Source of the DNA: Actinomadura sp. NBRC 104412
GTDB lineage: Bacteria > Actinomycetota > Actinomycetes > Streptosporangiales > Streptosporangiaceae
DNA length: 64,000 bases
Reading direction: 5' to 3'
Assembly (NCBI RefSeq): GCF_030269515.1
Contig: NZ_BSTM01000016.1
Location: forward strand, 62,001-126,000
In this document: piece by piece, positions 35,092 to 43,592 of the stretch
How positions within the stretch are numbered: position 1 is the first letter of the stretch
Layout: each line of letters opens with the position of its first letter
Translations under genes and position numbers: made by a program
The notes under the pieces: model-generated
Told to the model about the DNA's origin: nothing
The model's database searches: none
Seen by the model: only the letters and a program-made list of their open reading frames with translations

Positions 35092-36794
35092 GAGAGACCC
35101 ACGATCTCGCCGTTCTCGTCCAGGTCGATGCGGGTGGCGGCGGGTCGCCTGCCCAGGCCCGGCATGGTACGCATCTCCCCGCAGATCGGGTAGACGAATC
35201 CGGCGCCGACGGACGCCCGGACCTCGCGGACCGGCAGTGTCCACCCGGTGGGGGCGCCCTTGAGGGACGGGTCGGAGGAGATGGACAGGTGGGTCTTGGC
35301 GACGCACACCGGCAGCCCCCCGAACCCGGCGCGCTCGTAGGTGTCCAGTTGGCGGGAGGCGGTGGGCGAGTAGTCGACGGCCGCGGCCCCGTACACCTTG
35401 GTGGCGATCGTCTCGATCTTCTCGCGGAGGCTCGCCTCGTCGGGGTAGAGCATCCGGAAGTCGCTGGGCTCCTCGGCGGCGTCGGCGACGGCCTCGGCGA
35501 GCTCGGCGGCGCCGCGTCCGCCGTCGGTGAAGTGCGTGCAGACCGCCGCGCGGGCGCCCATCTCCTCGGCCACCTGGCGGATCACCCGGTGTTCCGACGG
35601 GTGGTCGGACGGGAACGCGTTGATCGCCACGACCGGGGTGACCCCGTGCAGCCGCACGTTCTCGATCTGCTTGCGCAGGTTGGCCGCGCCGGCCTCGACG
35701 TCGCCGGGGTTGTCCTCGAACAGCTCGGGGGGCAGCGGGCGCCCGGCCACGATGGCGTACTTGCCCGAATGGGCCTTCAACGCGCGGACGGTGGCGACGA
35801 CCACGGCGGCGTCCGGGGTGAGCCCCGACGTGCGGCATTTGATGTTGAAGAACCGCTCGGCGCCCATGTCCGCGCCGAACCCCGCCTCGGTGATCAGGTA
35901 GTCCCCCGAGCGTATTCCGACGAGATCGGCCACCACGGAGGAGTTCCCGGTGGCGATGTTCCCGAACGGCCCGGCGTGCACCAGCACCGGTGTGTTCTCC
36001 AGGGTCTGCAGCAGGTTCGGCTTGATCGCCTCGCGCAGCAGCACCGCCATCGACCCCGCGGCGCCGAGCTGCTCGGCCGTGACGGGGGTGCCTGAACGGG
36101 TGTAGGCGACGACGATGCGTCCCAGCCGTGCCCTCAGGTCGTCCAGGGAGTCGGCCAGCGCGAGGGTGGCCATCACCTCCGAGGCGGCGGTGATGTCGAA
36201 GCCGGTCTGGCGCGGCACCCCGTCGGCGCGGGCGCCCAGCCCGATGACGATGTTGCGCAGGGCGCGGTCGTTGACGTCCAGTACCCGCCGCCAGGTCACC
36301 TCGTGCGGGTCGATGCCCAGCTCGTTGCCTTGGTGCAGGTGGTTGTCCAGCATGGCGGCCAGCAGGTTGTGCGCCGCCGTCACCGCGTGCATGTCGCCGG
36401 TGAGGTGCAGGTTCAGCACCTCCATCGGCACCACCTGGCTGTGGCCGCCGCCCGCCGCCCCACCCTTGATCCCGAACGTGGGCCCCATCGACGGCTGCCG
36501 GATCGCGACCGTGGCCCGCTTCCCGATGTGCTTGAAGCCCTGTCCCAGCCCGACCGTGGTGGTCGTCTTCCCCTCCCCCAGCGGCGTCGGGGTGATCGCG
36601 GTGACCACCACGTACCTGGCCCGCGGCGCCTCGGCCAGCTCGTCGATCGCCGACAGCTTGATCTTCATCACCGTCTCGCCGTACGGCTCCAGAAGGTCGG
36701 TGCTCAGTCCCATCTCGCCGGCGATGTCCTCGATCGGCTTGAGGGACGCCTGGCGGGCGATGTCGAGATCGGAGGGGAACGTTTCGGCTACCAA
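35088..36794 (-). CDS. fhs: Formate-tetrahydrofolate ligase
   Basis: ATP-dependent ligase making 10-formyl-THF from formate; 568 residues with the family's P-loop TPLGEGKTTT (70-79), the VAIRQPSMGPTFGIKGGAAGGGHSQVVPMEVLNLHLTGD-type core block in positions ~95-135, and FGADMGAERFFNIKCR. The start is TTG 36794, preceded by GGAGG at 8 bp; no ATG or GTG in frame fits the family N-terminus. An upstream 29-codon open frame ends across this start. Part of a one-carbon unit with fchA; glyA is 4 kb further on. Confidence 0.95.
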   Translation of the reverse strand: MVAETFPSDLDIARQASLKPIEDIAGEMGLSTDLLEPYGETVMKIKLSAIDELAEAPRARYVVVTAITPTPLGEGKTTTTVGLGQGFKHIGKRATVAIRQPSMGPTFGIKGGAAGGGHSQVVPMEVLNLHLTGDMHAVTAAHNLLAAMLDNHLHQGNELGIDPHEVTWRRVLDVNDRALRNIVIGLGARADGVPRQTGFDITAASEVMATLALADSLDDLRARLGRIVVAYTRSGTPVTAEQLGAAGSMAVLLREAIKPNLLQTLENTPVLVHAGPFGNIATGNSSVVADLVGIRSGDYLITEAGFGADMGAERFFNIKCRTSGLTPDAAVVVATVRALKAHSGKYAIVAGRPLPPELFEDNPGDVEAGAANLRKQIENVRLHGVTPVVAINAFPSDHPSEHRVIRQVAEEMGARAAVCTHFTDGGRGAAELAEAVADAAEEPSDFRMLYPDEASLREKIETIATKVYGAAAVDYSPTASRQLDTYERAGFGGLPVCVAKTHLSISSDPSLKGAPTGWTLPVREVRASVGAGFVYPICGEMRTMPGLGRRPAATRIDLDENGEIVGLS

Positions 36795-36877
36795 GGCAGG
36801 CCTCCAGAGATTCCGGATGTGAAGCCGGTCATCTCGATGGTGGGGGGGCCGCTTCCCTGGAGCATCGCCGATCCCAT
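36788..36877 (-). other. Possible 29-residue upstream ORF of fhs
   Basis: ATG 36877 opens a 29-residue frame whose final TGG-TAG overlaps the TTG start of fhs, a layout that would couple the two by termination-reinitiation. The C-terminal half is Gly/Ser/Thr-rich (FTSGISGGLPW). No ribosome-binding site precedes the ATG and codon use (GGA, TCT, CCT, ACA) differs from neighbours, so it may not be translated. Could be a leader peptide; not recognised. Confidence 0.25.
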
Positions 36878-37006
36878 GCAACGGAAGGCGAGTCCCCGCC
36901 GACCTCGCCGGTGTCCTCGGGACGGCGGACCGGAGCCGCGCCGCCGGGCGTGCGGCGGCCTTGGTCGAGGCGGTCGACCGGGGCACGGACCGTCCGGCCG
37001 TGCGCC

Positions 37007-37510
37007 TCAAGAGCGCCGGATGATCCGGCGCAGCCGGCGGAAACGGCCTTTGCGTTCCGTCCGCTCGGGGGTGGGTGGCCTGCCGGGTTCCGTGGAGGGG
37101 GCCGCGGCCCGCCTCGCCTCCCGCCATCGTTCCACCACGGCCTCGGCGTCGACCGGGAACACCATGATCGGAAGTTCGGACGGGCGCCGCAGCGAGTCCT
37201 TGATCCGCTGGTTGAGATCGTCCACCACGTCCCGGACCGCCCGCTCGGAACGCAGGTCGCGGACGGTCTCGGCGAGCCGGTCGATCTCCTTGCGCAGCCG
37301 CAGCCGCTCCGGCAGCATCGCCTCGGTGTCCAGCCCTTCGCGGCGGGCCCAGTCCGCCACCCACCGCTCCATGCTGAAAGGCTGATCGCTCTTGGGGAGC
37401 GGCTTGCCCGCGCCCGGCAGCCCGTCGAACGCGCCGCGCTCCTCCGCCTCGCGGATCTGCCTGTCGACCCACGTCTCGAAGTTCATCCCCGGCGGCTTGC
37501 GCTCGGTCAT
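37007..37510 (-). CDS. DUF1992 (DnaJ homologue C28-like) protein
   Basis: A 167-residue soluble protein. The N-terminal half is the DUF1992 domain, recognised by WVDRQIREAEERGAFDGLPGAGKPL (about 14-38) and MERWVADWARREG. It is followed by a helical, charged segment and a basic C-terminus (KGRFRRLRRIIRRS). Function is unknown; the domain is named after a human DnaJ-like protein but has no J-domain here. ATG 37510 follows GGGGAGAAGGG. Not obviously linked to its neighbours. Confidence 0.85.
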   Translation of the reverse strand: MTERKPPGMNFETWVDRQIREAEERGAFDGLPGAGKPLPKSDQPFSMERWVADWARREGLDTEAMLPERLRLRKEIDRLAETVRDLRSERAVRDVVDDLNQRIKDSLRRPSELPIMVFPVDAEAVVERWREARRAAAPSTEPGRPPTPERTERKGRFRRLRRIIRRS

Positions 37511-37580
37511 GCGCGGCCCTTCTCCCCCCGAACGACGGCCTCCGTCCAGGGTATGCGGCCATTTCCCGAGCCGGCCCCCG

Positions 37581-39011
37581 TCAATGCCCGGTGATCGCGT
37601 CCGCCACCAGGGCCAGGGGTGAGGTACGGCGGGAGGTGGAGGCCCGCTCGTGGGCATCGGCGGCGCGGTAGAGGGCGTAGGTGGTCTGGACGCCCAGCCA
37701 GCGCAGGGGTTCGGGCTCCCAGTGCCGGGCCTTCCAGCCGACCCACGGCATCCGCGTGAGCGAGGTGTCCCGTTTGAGGAGCAGGTCGCGGAGCGTGCGC
37801 CCGGCCAGGTTGGACGTGGCCACGCCGGTGCCGGTGTAGCCGCCCGCGTGGCCGAGGCCGGTGCGGTGGTCGAGGGTGACGGTGGAGCACCAGTCACGGG
37901 GGACGCCGAGGACGCCCGACCAGGCGTGGGCCACTGAAACGGACGCCGAGACGGACGCGGCGGTGGGGAACATGCCGGCGAGCGCGCGCCACAGGGCGTC
38001 CACGGTGTCGGGGTGGGTACGGCCGGAGCCGTCCACGCGGGAGCCGTACCGGTACGGCTTGCCGCGCCCGCCGAAGGCGATGCGGCCGTCGGCGGTGCGC
38101 TGGGCGTAGATGTAGTAGTGCGCCATGTCGCCGAGCAGCTCGCCGCCGTCCCAGCCGATGTCCTCCCACGTCTCGGCGGGCAGCGGCGTGGTCACGATCA
38201 TGGAGCTGTTCATCGGGAGCCAGTCCCGGTGGTGGCCTTCCAGGTCGGGGGTGAAGCCCTCGGTGGCGCGCAGGACGTACTCGGCGGCGACCGTCCCGTA
38301 CGGGGTGGCGGCAGCGGCGGGCGAGACGCTGGAGCGCGGCCGGATCCGCAGCACCGGTGTGCGCTCGTACACCTCGACGCCCAGGGCGCGGACCGCGCGG
38401 GCCAGGCCCTGGACGAGCGCGGCCGGCTGGACACGGGCGCAGTGCGGGCTCCACGCCGCGCCCACGGCGCCCTCGACGGTGACACGGCCGTCCGCGTCGA
38501 GCGTGACGTCCTCGCCGGTCCAGCCCCACTCGCGGAGCCGCTTGACGTGCTTGTGCAGCCGGACGAGCTGCGCCTGGTTGCGCGCCACGTACAGGACGCC
38601 GCTCTTCAGCAGTCCCGCCTCGATGCCCTCGTCCTTCGCGACGCGAATGATCTCGTCGATGGTGGAGAACATCTCGCGCTGCAACGCGATCGCGGCGGCA
38701 CGCCCATGGCGGCGGGCATAGCGCTGATGGGACCCGGCCACCTCCCCCACCACCCAGCCGCCGTTGCGGCCGGACGCGCCGTACCCGGGGAACTCCTTCT
38801 CCAGCACGACGATGTCGAGGTCGGGCCGCGCGCGCTTGAGGTAGTACGCCGTCCACAGCCCGGTGAAGCCGGCGCCGACGATGCACACGTCGGCCGAGCG
38901 GGGTCCGGGCAGGCGTTCACCGGGGGACGGGACGCCACCCGCGTCGCGGTACCAGTACGACACTCCCCCGTTGCGGAAGCCGGGGGCGAGCGGGGCGTGT
39001 TGCGAGTCCAT
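37581..39011 (-). CDS. FAD-dependent amine/amino-acid oxidoreductase (PuuB/DadA-like)
   Basis: Flavoprotein of the DAO superfamily, 476 residues. FAD-binding Rossmann motif VCIVGAGFTGLWTAYYLKRA (about 42-61) with the acidic end of the second strand at VVLEKEFPGYGASGRNGGWV, the latter typical of gamma-glutamylputrescine-oxidase-like enzymes, and the C-terminal HAGGYTGTGVATSNLAGRTLRDLL. Probably oxidises a secondary or gamma-glutamyl amine; the substrate cannot be set from sequence. ATG 39011 follows AGGATGAGG. Separated by 38 bp from the CMD-like gene upstream, so they may be co-transcribed. Confidence 0.88.
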   Translation of the reverse strand: MDSQHAPLAPGFRNGGVSYWYRDAGGVPSPGERLPGPRSADVCIVGAGFTGLWTAYYLKRARPDLDIVVLEKEFPGYGASGRNGGWVVGEVAGSHQRYARRHGRAAAIALQREMFSTIDEIIRVAKDEGIEAGLLKSGVLYVARNQAQLVRLHKHVKRLREWGWTGEDVTLDADGRVTVEGAVGAAWSPHCARVQPAALVQGLARAVRALGVEVYERTPVLRIRPRSSVSPAAAATPYGTVAAEYVLRATEGFTPDLEGHHRDWLPMNSSMIVTTPLPAETWEDIGWDGGELLGDMAHYYIYAQRTADGRIAFGGRGKPYRYGSRVDGSGRTHPDTVDALWRALAGMFPTAASVSASVSVAHAWSGVLGVPRDWCSTVTLDHRTGLGHAGGYTGTGVATSNLAGRTLRDLLLKRDTSLTRMPWVGWKARHWEPEPLRWLGVQTTYALYRAADAHERASTSRRTSPLALVADAITGH

Positions 39012-39049
39012 GCCTCATCCTGATCCAATGCCGGGGGCTTCGCAGCACG

Positions 39050-39763
39050 TCAGGCATCTTGGCCAAACTGCGGCTCGGGTTCTCCCTCGGGGAGGCCCAC
39101 CCGGAACACCCGCATCTGGAGCGCCAGCGCCGAGTAGTACCCCACGAGGGCGACCAGTTCAACGACGGCGGCGCGGCCGAGCGTGGCGACCGCCTCGGTG
39201 TAGACGGGGTCGCTGAGGTCGCCGTCCACGACCATCTGGCGCGCCGCCTCGTACACCACCCGTTCCCGCACGTCGGCGAGCACGGGGGCGACGCCGGTGC
39301 GCAGCGCGTCCAGCTCGTCCTCGGTGAGGCCGGCGCGGCGGCCGATCCGCTCGTGCGCGTACCACTCGTAGGGGGCGCGGTGCCCGGCCGCCACGACCAG
39401 GATCGCGATCTCGCGTTCCCGTTTGGTGAAGGCCGTCCGGAACCGCAGCGCGGCGCCGAGTTCCTGCAGCGGCATGCCCACGGCCGGGCTGTAGAGCATC
39501 GCGTTGAACGGGCCCAGGAGACGGCCTTCGTCGTCCATGTACCGGATGGGCGAGGTGCCGTCGCGGCGCGGCCCGCCCGTGACCGCCTCGTACACCTCCC
39601 GCTGCTCCTCGCTCAGCAGTCCGGGTCGCAGCAGCGGCAGGCGGACGCCCGCGCGCCCGGGATCGGAATCGGCGGGCTCCGCGTCCTGAGGAGGGATGGC
39701 GTCATCTGTCACGGGGTCGGCGGGGACGGGGTCGCCGAGGCCGGCGTTCACTGGGTCGATCAC
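39050..39763 (-). CDS. Carboxymuconolactone decarboxylase-like protein
   Basis: A 237-residue AhpD/CMD-superfamily protein. The core (about 90-200) shows FRTAFTKREREIAILVVAAGHRAPYEWYAHERIGRRAGL; the usual Cys-x-x-Cys-x-x-His redox motif is absent, with EWYAHE in the equivalent place, so a CMD-like rather than peroxidase role is more likely. The N-terminal ~60 residues are Pro/Asp-rich. GTG 39763 was chosen from a TAGCGT-N7-GTG leaderless layout; GTG 39772 is an alternative. Divergent from the methyltransferase. Confidence 0.82.
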   Translation of the reverse strand: MIDPVNAGLGDPVPADPVTDDAIPPQDAEPADSDPGRAGVRLPLLRPGLLSEEQREVYEAVTGGPRRDGTSPIRYMDDEGRLLGPFNAMLYSPAVGMPLQELGAALRFRTAFTKREREIAILVVAAGHRAPYEWYAHERIGRRAGLTEDELDALRTGVAPVLADVRERVVYEAARQMVVDGDLSDPVYTEAVATLGRAAVVELVALVGYYSALALQMRVFRVGLPEGEPEPQFGQDA

Positions 39764-39770
39764 CCACCGC

Positions 39771-39776
39771 ACGCTA
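39771..39776 (-). promoter_or_regulatory. -10 element TAGCGT for CMD-like gene
   Basis: Minus-strand TAGCGT, seven bases before GTG 39763. Identical hexamer and spacing to the merR-type promoter at 32746. Confidence 0.45.
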
Positions 39777-39831
39777 GGCGGTCGGCGGGTGCGCCTCAAG
39801 CAGCGCCCGTCGGGTGCGTCAGAATCGACCG

Positions 39832-40662
39832 GTGACCACCGGCATCTATGACGACCCCTGGGCCTACGAGCTGGCCTGTTCGTTCCGTGACGTGGCCGCC
39901 GAGGTGGACGTGCTGCTCGGCTGGTGCGACCGGCACGGCACGTCCCGTCCCGGCGGCGTGCTGGAGCTGGCCGCGGGCCCCGCCGAGCACGCCCGCGAGT
40001 TCGCCCGGCGCGGCATCGCGGCGACCGCGCTGGACCTGCACCCCGCGATGTGCGAGTACGCGGCGGAACGGGCCGGGCGGGAGGGCGTGGCGCTGGAGGT
40101 GGTGCAGGACGACATGACCACCTTCGATCTGGGCCGCCGGTTCGACCTGGTGGTGACCATGCTGGACTCCACGTCCCATCTGATGGACCTGGACGCGTTC
40201 GTCGCCCACCTCGACCGGGCGGCGGCGCACCTGTCCGGCCGCGGGCTGTACGTCGTCGAGATGTCGCATCCGCGCGACCGGCTCGGCGACGAACCCACCA
40301 CCAGCACCGGGTGGACGGTGGAACGCGGCGGCACGCGCGCCACCGTCCGCTGGGGCGAGCCGTCCGACCGGCTCGACCCGGTCACCCAGATCTCCGCGGA
40401 CCATGTCACGGTGACCATCACCGAGGGCGCGGGGCCGGCGCGGATCATCCAGGACGTGGTCCCCTACCGCTTCTGGAGCGCCACCGAACTGGACGCCGCC
40501 GTCCGCCTGTCGGGGGCGCTGGAACCGGTCGCGCGGTACGGCGACTTCGGCGACGTCGCCCTCACCGACCCCGGCGCCTGGCGGATGATCACGATTTTCC
40601 GGCGGGCGCGGGGCGGCGGGCGACCGGGTCAGGGGGCCGGCGCCCAGCCCGGCATCGGGTAG
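39832..40662 (+). CDS. SAM-dependent methyltransferase
   Basis: Class I Rossmann methyltransferase, 276 residues. SAM-binding motif I GGVLELAAGPAEHAREFARRG (about 42-62), acidic end of strand 2 at ATALDLHP, motif II FDLVVTMLDSTSHLMD. Substrate unknown. GTG 39832 has CAGAAT six bases upstream and no Shine-Dalgarno. Its 3' end overlaps the convergent glyA gene by 34 bp, so the last ~11 residues are encoded antisense to the SHMT C-terminus. Confidence 0.88.
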   Translation: MTTGIYDDPWAYELACSFRDVAAEVDVLLGWCDRHGTSRPGGVLELAAGPAEHAREFARRGIAATALDLHPAMCEYAAERAGREGVALEVVQDDMTTFDLGRRFDLVVTMLDSTSHLMDLDAFVAHLDRAAAHLSGRGLYVVEMSHPRDRLGDEPTTSTGWTVERGGTRATVRWGEPSDRLDPVTQISADHVTVTITEGAGPARIIQDVVPYRFWSATELDAAVRLSGALEPVARYGDFGDVALTDPGAWRMITIFRRARGGGRPGQGAGAQPGIG

Positions 40663-41909
40663 CCGGCGAGCAGCTCCCGGATCTCGGCCGCGACCCGCCG
40701 CTCCTCCTTCTCCGCCTGGTCCTCGCCGCGGGCGGTGGCCCGGACGATGTCGTCGATCCACTCGGCGATCTGCGGCATCCGGTCGGGCGTGACGCCCCTG
40801 GTCGTGATCGCGGCGCTGCCCAGCCGCAGGCCGGACGGGTCGAAGGGCTTGCGGGGGTCGAACGGGACCGCGTTGTAGTTGAGCTCGATCCCGGCGCGGT
40901 CGAGGGCCTGCGCGGCGGGCTTGCCGGGGACGCCCTTGCCGGTGAGGTCGATCAGGATGAGGTGGTTGTCGGTGCCGCCGGAGATCAGGTCGTAGCCGCG
41001 TTCCAGCAGCGCCTCCGCCAGTGCCTTGGCGTTGGCGACGACCAGGTGCGCGTAGTCGGTGAAATCCGGCCGGGCCGCCTCGCGCAGGGCGACCGCGATC
41101 CCGGCGGTGGTGTGGTTGTGCGGGCCGCCCTGGAGGCCGGGGAAGACCGCCTTGTCGACCGCCGCCGCGTGCTCCGCGGTCGAAAGGATCATGGCGCCGC
41201 GGGGGCCGCGCAGCGTCTTGTGCGTGGTCGTGGTGATCACGTCGGCATGGCCCACGGGGGACGGATGGGCGCCGCCCGCGATCAGCCCCGCGATGTGCGC
41301 GATGTCGGCCGCCAGCACCGCGCCGACCTCCCGGGCGATCTCGGCGAACGCCGCGAAGTCGATGGTCCTGGGGATCGCGGTGCCGCCGCACCAGATCACC
41401 TTGGGACGCTCCTTGCGCGCCAGGTCGCGCACCTGGTCCATGTCGACGCGGCCGGTGTCGGCGCGCACCTCGTACCGGACGGGGGTGAACCACCTGCCGG
41501 TCGCCGACACCGACCAGCCGTGCGTCAGGTGCCCGCCCATCGGCAGCGACAGGCCCATCACCGGGTCGCCCGGCTCGGCGAACGCCAGGTAGACCGCCAG
41601 GTTGGCGGGCGAGCCCGAGTAGGGCTGCACGTTGGCGTGCTCGACGCCGAACAGGGCCTTGGCGCGCTCGATGGCCAGCGTCTCGATCGGGTCGATGTTC
41701 TGCTGGCCCTCGTAGTAGCGGCGGCCCGCGTACCCCTCGGAGTACTTGTTGGTCAGCACCGAGCCGGTGGCCTCCAGGACGGCGGCCGAGACGTAGTTCT
41801 CCGAGGCGATCAGCCTGATCTTGTCGTGCTGACGCAGGGCCTCGGCCTCGACGAGCCCGGCCAGCTCGGGGTCCTCGCCGGTGAGATGGGGCAGGGACGG
41901 GTCGTGCAT
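40629..41909 (-). CDS. glyA: Serine hydroxymethyltransferase
   Basis: PLP enzyme interconverting serine and glycine with THF; 426 residues, usual length. KIRLIASENYVS (30-41), YAGRRYYEGQQNID, VQPYSGSPAN, DIAHIAGLI and the PLP lysine K231 in TTTTHKTLRGPRG. ATG 41909 follows GGAGG at a good distance, and the long upstream open frame covers the riboswitch and was rejected. Expression is probably controlled by the ZTP riboswitch just upstream. Links to Fhs/FchA through the THF pool. Confidence 0.97.
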   Translation of the reverse strand: MHDPSLPHLTGEDPELAGLVEAEALRQHDKIRLIASENYVSAAVLEATGSVLTNKYSEGYAGRRYYEGQQNIDPIETLAIERAKALFGVEHANVQPYSGSPANLAVYLAFAEPGDPVMGLSLPMGGHLTHGWSVSATGRWFTPVRYEVRADTGRVDMDQVRDLARKERPKVIWCGGTAIPRTIDFAAFAEIAREVGAVLAADIAHIAGLIAGGAHPSPVGHADVITTTTHKTLRGPRGAMILSTAEHAAAVDKAVFPGLQGGPHNHTTAGIAVALREAARPDFTDYAHLVVANAKALAEALLERGYDLISGGTDNHLILIDLTGKGVPGKPAAQALDRAGIELNYNAVPFDPRKPFDPSGLRLGSAAITTRGVTPDRMPQIAEWIDDIVRATARGEDQAEKEERRVAAEIRELLAGYPMPGWAPAP

Positions 41910-41974
41910 GGTGGCCTCCGCGGCTTCACGTCGTCGCCGGAGCCCTCTCGCATGCGCGAACCCCGGCGTGCGGG

Positions 41975-42060
41975 GTCCGTACACCCAGGCGCGCGGTGTG
42001 CGGACTAACGTCGCTCCCCGGTGGTCGTCTCCACCTTGACCGCGCCAGTCGCGTCCGGCC
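41975..42060 (-). ncRNA. ZTP riboswitch (pfl motif) upstream of glyA
   Basis: On the minus strand the leader contains CGCGACTGGCG (within 42060-42040), a GGTGG/CCACC hairpin followed by the invariant CCACCGGGGAGCG, and then CGCGCGCCTGGG (about 41996-41985). These are the conserved blocks and order of the pfl/ZTP motif, which senses the folate-stress signal ZMP/ZTP and is known upstream of glyA, folD, purH and fhs. A 6-bp hairpin ACCCCG/CGGGGT (41960-41976) follows directly. No T-run follows it, so control may be translational rather than by termination (inference). Confidence 0.9.
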
Positions 42061-42183
42061 AGCATACCGGCCGCCCCGTCCTCCCCGCGCGCTCGGTGCC
42101 GGCTGGGAGTTCGCTGAAGGTCCGGTGAGATCGCTCGCATCCGGGCAGCTCAGGCGATCCCCATCCATTAGGGTCGCCGGATA

Positions 42184-43581
42184 ATGAAAACAGGACATCC
42201 CACGCCCTCCGCCTCGTCCGCCCCCGCCTCGTCTCCCCCCGTCCTGTCGGCTCCCCTTCCCGATCCGGCGGCTCCGGCCGATCCGGCGGCTCCAGCCGAT
42301 CCGGTGGCTCCGGCCGATCCGGCGGCCCAGGCCGATCCGGCGGCCCCGGCTGCGCCACGGCTGGAATGGCTGGACGCCCTGCGCGGCATCGCGGCACTGG
42401 TGGTGGCCTTCCACCACGGCGGCTCGGAGTACCTGCCGGAGTTCCGGCACGAGATCCTGCGGTTCATCGATCTGGGCGACTGCGGCGTCCTGCTGTTCTT
42501 CCTGGTCAGCGGCTACATCATCCCGGCCTCGCTGGAGCGCGCGGCATCGGTTAGGCGGTTCTGGATCGGCCGGGTGTTCCGGATCTACCCGCTGCTGCTG
42601 GTGGTGCTGGCCGCGATGCTGCTGCTGGACCGCGCCGGGGTCAAGCCGCTGCGCGCCGGGATGCTGGAGTCCTACGACGCCTCGGCGGCCGTCGCCGCCC
42701 ACCTGACGATGATGCAGGACCTGCTGGCGGTGCCGAACGCCGTCAACGTCCTGTGGACGCTGTCGTACGAGATGGTGTTCTACCTGCTGGTGGTGGCGCT
42801 GTTCGCGCTGGGACGGCTCGACCGGCACTCCGCCACGATCGCCACCGCGCTGTCGGTGGGCGCGCTGACCGTGGCGGCCGTGCTGCCGGTCGCCGCGCTG
42901 TCGGGACGCTTCGGCGTCACCCCGGTCGCGCTCACCGCCGCCGGGATCATGGCGCTGGCGATCGGGCTGGCCTGCGCGTCCCGTCCCTGGCTGTGGCGCA
43001 CGGGCGCCGCGCTCGGCGGCGTGCTCGCGGCCGTGCTGGTGCTGGGCAACAGCCGCGTGCCGGTCTGGCAGGGGCTCGGCCTGCTGGCGGTGATGTTCGC
43101 GGGCACCGCGATCCGCCGGGCCGAGCGCGGCCGCATCTCCGTCCGCGCCGCGGCCGTCGCCGTGACCGCCGTGGCCGCCGCGCTGGTCGGCGGCGGTCTA
43201 TGGCACATCGAGGTGTACGCGCCGGGGCAGACCGAGGAGGTGCTGAAGCGCTCCTGGACGATCGGGATCGCGGTCACGGGGCTGGCGTTCGCCGCCGGGA
43301 TGGCGCTGCGGAACCGCCGGGTCCCCCGCTGGCTGCCGCGGCTCGGCCTCATCAGCTACTCGGTGTACCTGGTGCATCCCGTCGTGCTGACGATCTTCAA
43401 CATCGCCCTCGGGCGGCCCTCCGCCGACACGCCGCTGATGCTGGTCCCGTACCTGGTGGCGGTCCTCGTGGTCGGCACCGTCACCTACCGGTACGCCGAG
43501 GCGCCCTGCCAGCGCTTAGGCCGCTGCCTCGCACGGCGGCAACGAGCGAGACCCGGCTCCCTCGCGGGGAACCGGGCCTGA
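42184..43581 (+). CDS. Acyltransferase 3 family membrane protein
   Basis: Integral membrane O-acyltransferase of the OafA/ExoZ-like family, 465 residues with about ten hydrophobic segments. Family motifs: RLEWLDALRGIAALVVAFHH (about 58-77, with the R-G-I-A-A and His), FLVSGYII, and RRFWIGRVFRIYPLLL. The N-terminal ~55 residues are a disordered Pro/Ala/Asp tract encoded by five 18-bp repeats. Likely acylates a sugar or cell-surface glycan; substrate unknown. TAGGGT at 42172-42177 lies shortly upstream as a probable -10. Convergent with rbpA. Confidence 0.88.
   Translation: MKTGHPTPSASSAPASSPPVLSAPLPDPAAPADPAAPADPVAPADPAAQADPAAPAAPRLEWLDALRGIAALVVAFHHGGSEYLPEFRHEILRFIDLGDCGVLLFFLVSGYIIPASLERAASVRRFWIGRVFRIYPLLLVVLAAMLLLDRAGVKPLRAGMLESYDASAAVAAHLTMMQDLLAVPNAVNVLWTLSYEMVFYLLVVALFALGRLDRHSATIATALSVGALTVAAVLPVAALSGRFGVTPVALTAAGIMALAIGLACASRPWLWRTGAALGGVLAAVLVLGNSRVPVWQGLGLLAVMFAGTAIRRAERGRISVRAAAVAVTAVAAALVGGGLWHIEVYAPGQTEEVLKRSWTIGIAVTGLAFAAGMALRNRRVPRWLPRLGLISYSVYLVHPVVLTIFNIALGRPSADTPLMLVPYLVAVLVVGTVTYRYAEAPCQRLGRCLARRQRARPGSLAGNRA
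42262..42351 (+). repeat. Five 18-bp tandem repeats (PADPAA-type) in acyltransferase
   Basis: Five near-identical units of GATCCGGCGGCTCCGGCC encode DPAAPA-like hexapeptides in the cytosolic N-terminal tail. Unit 3 has GTG for GCG and unit 4 a CAG for CCG codon. Such repeats are prone to slippage and copy-number change. Confidence 0.9.
43552..43576. terminator. Hairpin at the acyltransferase/rbpA convergence
   Basis: CCCGG-c-TCCC ... GGGA-a-CCGGG forms a stem of about nine pairs with one mismatch and a 5-nt loop. It lies in the last codons of the acyltransferase gene, 17 bp before the rbpA 3' end. No T-run; plausible bidirectional terminator. Confidence 0.4.
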
Positions 43582-43592
43582 GCACTTGTCGC

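Noticed and set aside
36795..37006. Second ZTP riboswitch upstream of fhs
   Set aside because: Neither the CGCGACTGGCG block nor CCACCGGGGAGCG and CGCCTGGG are present in the leader.
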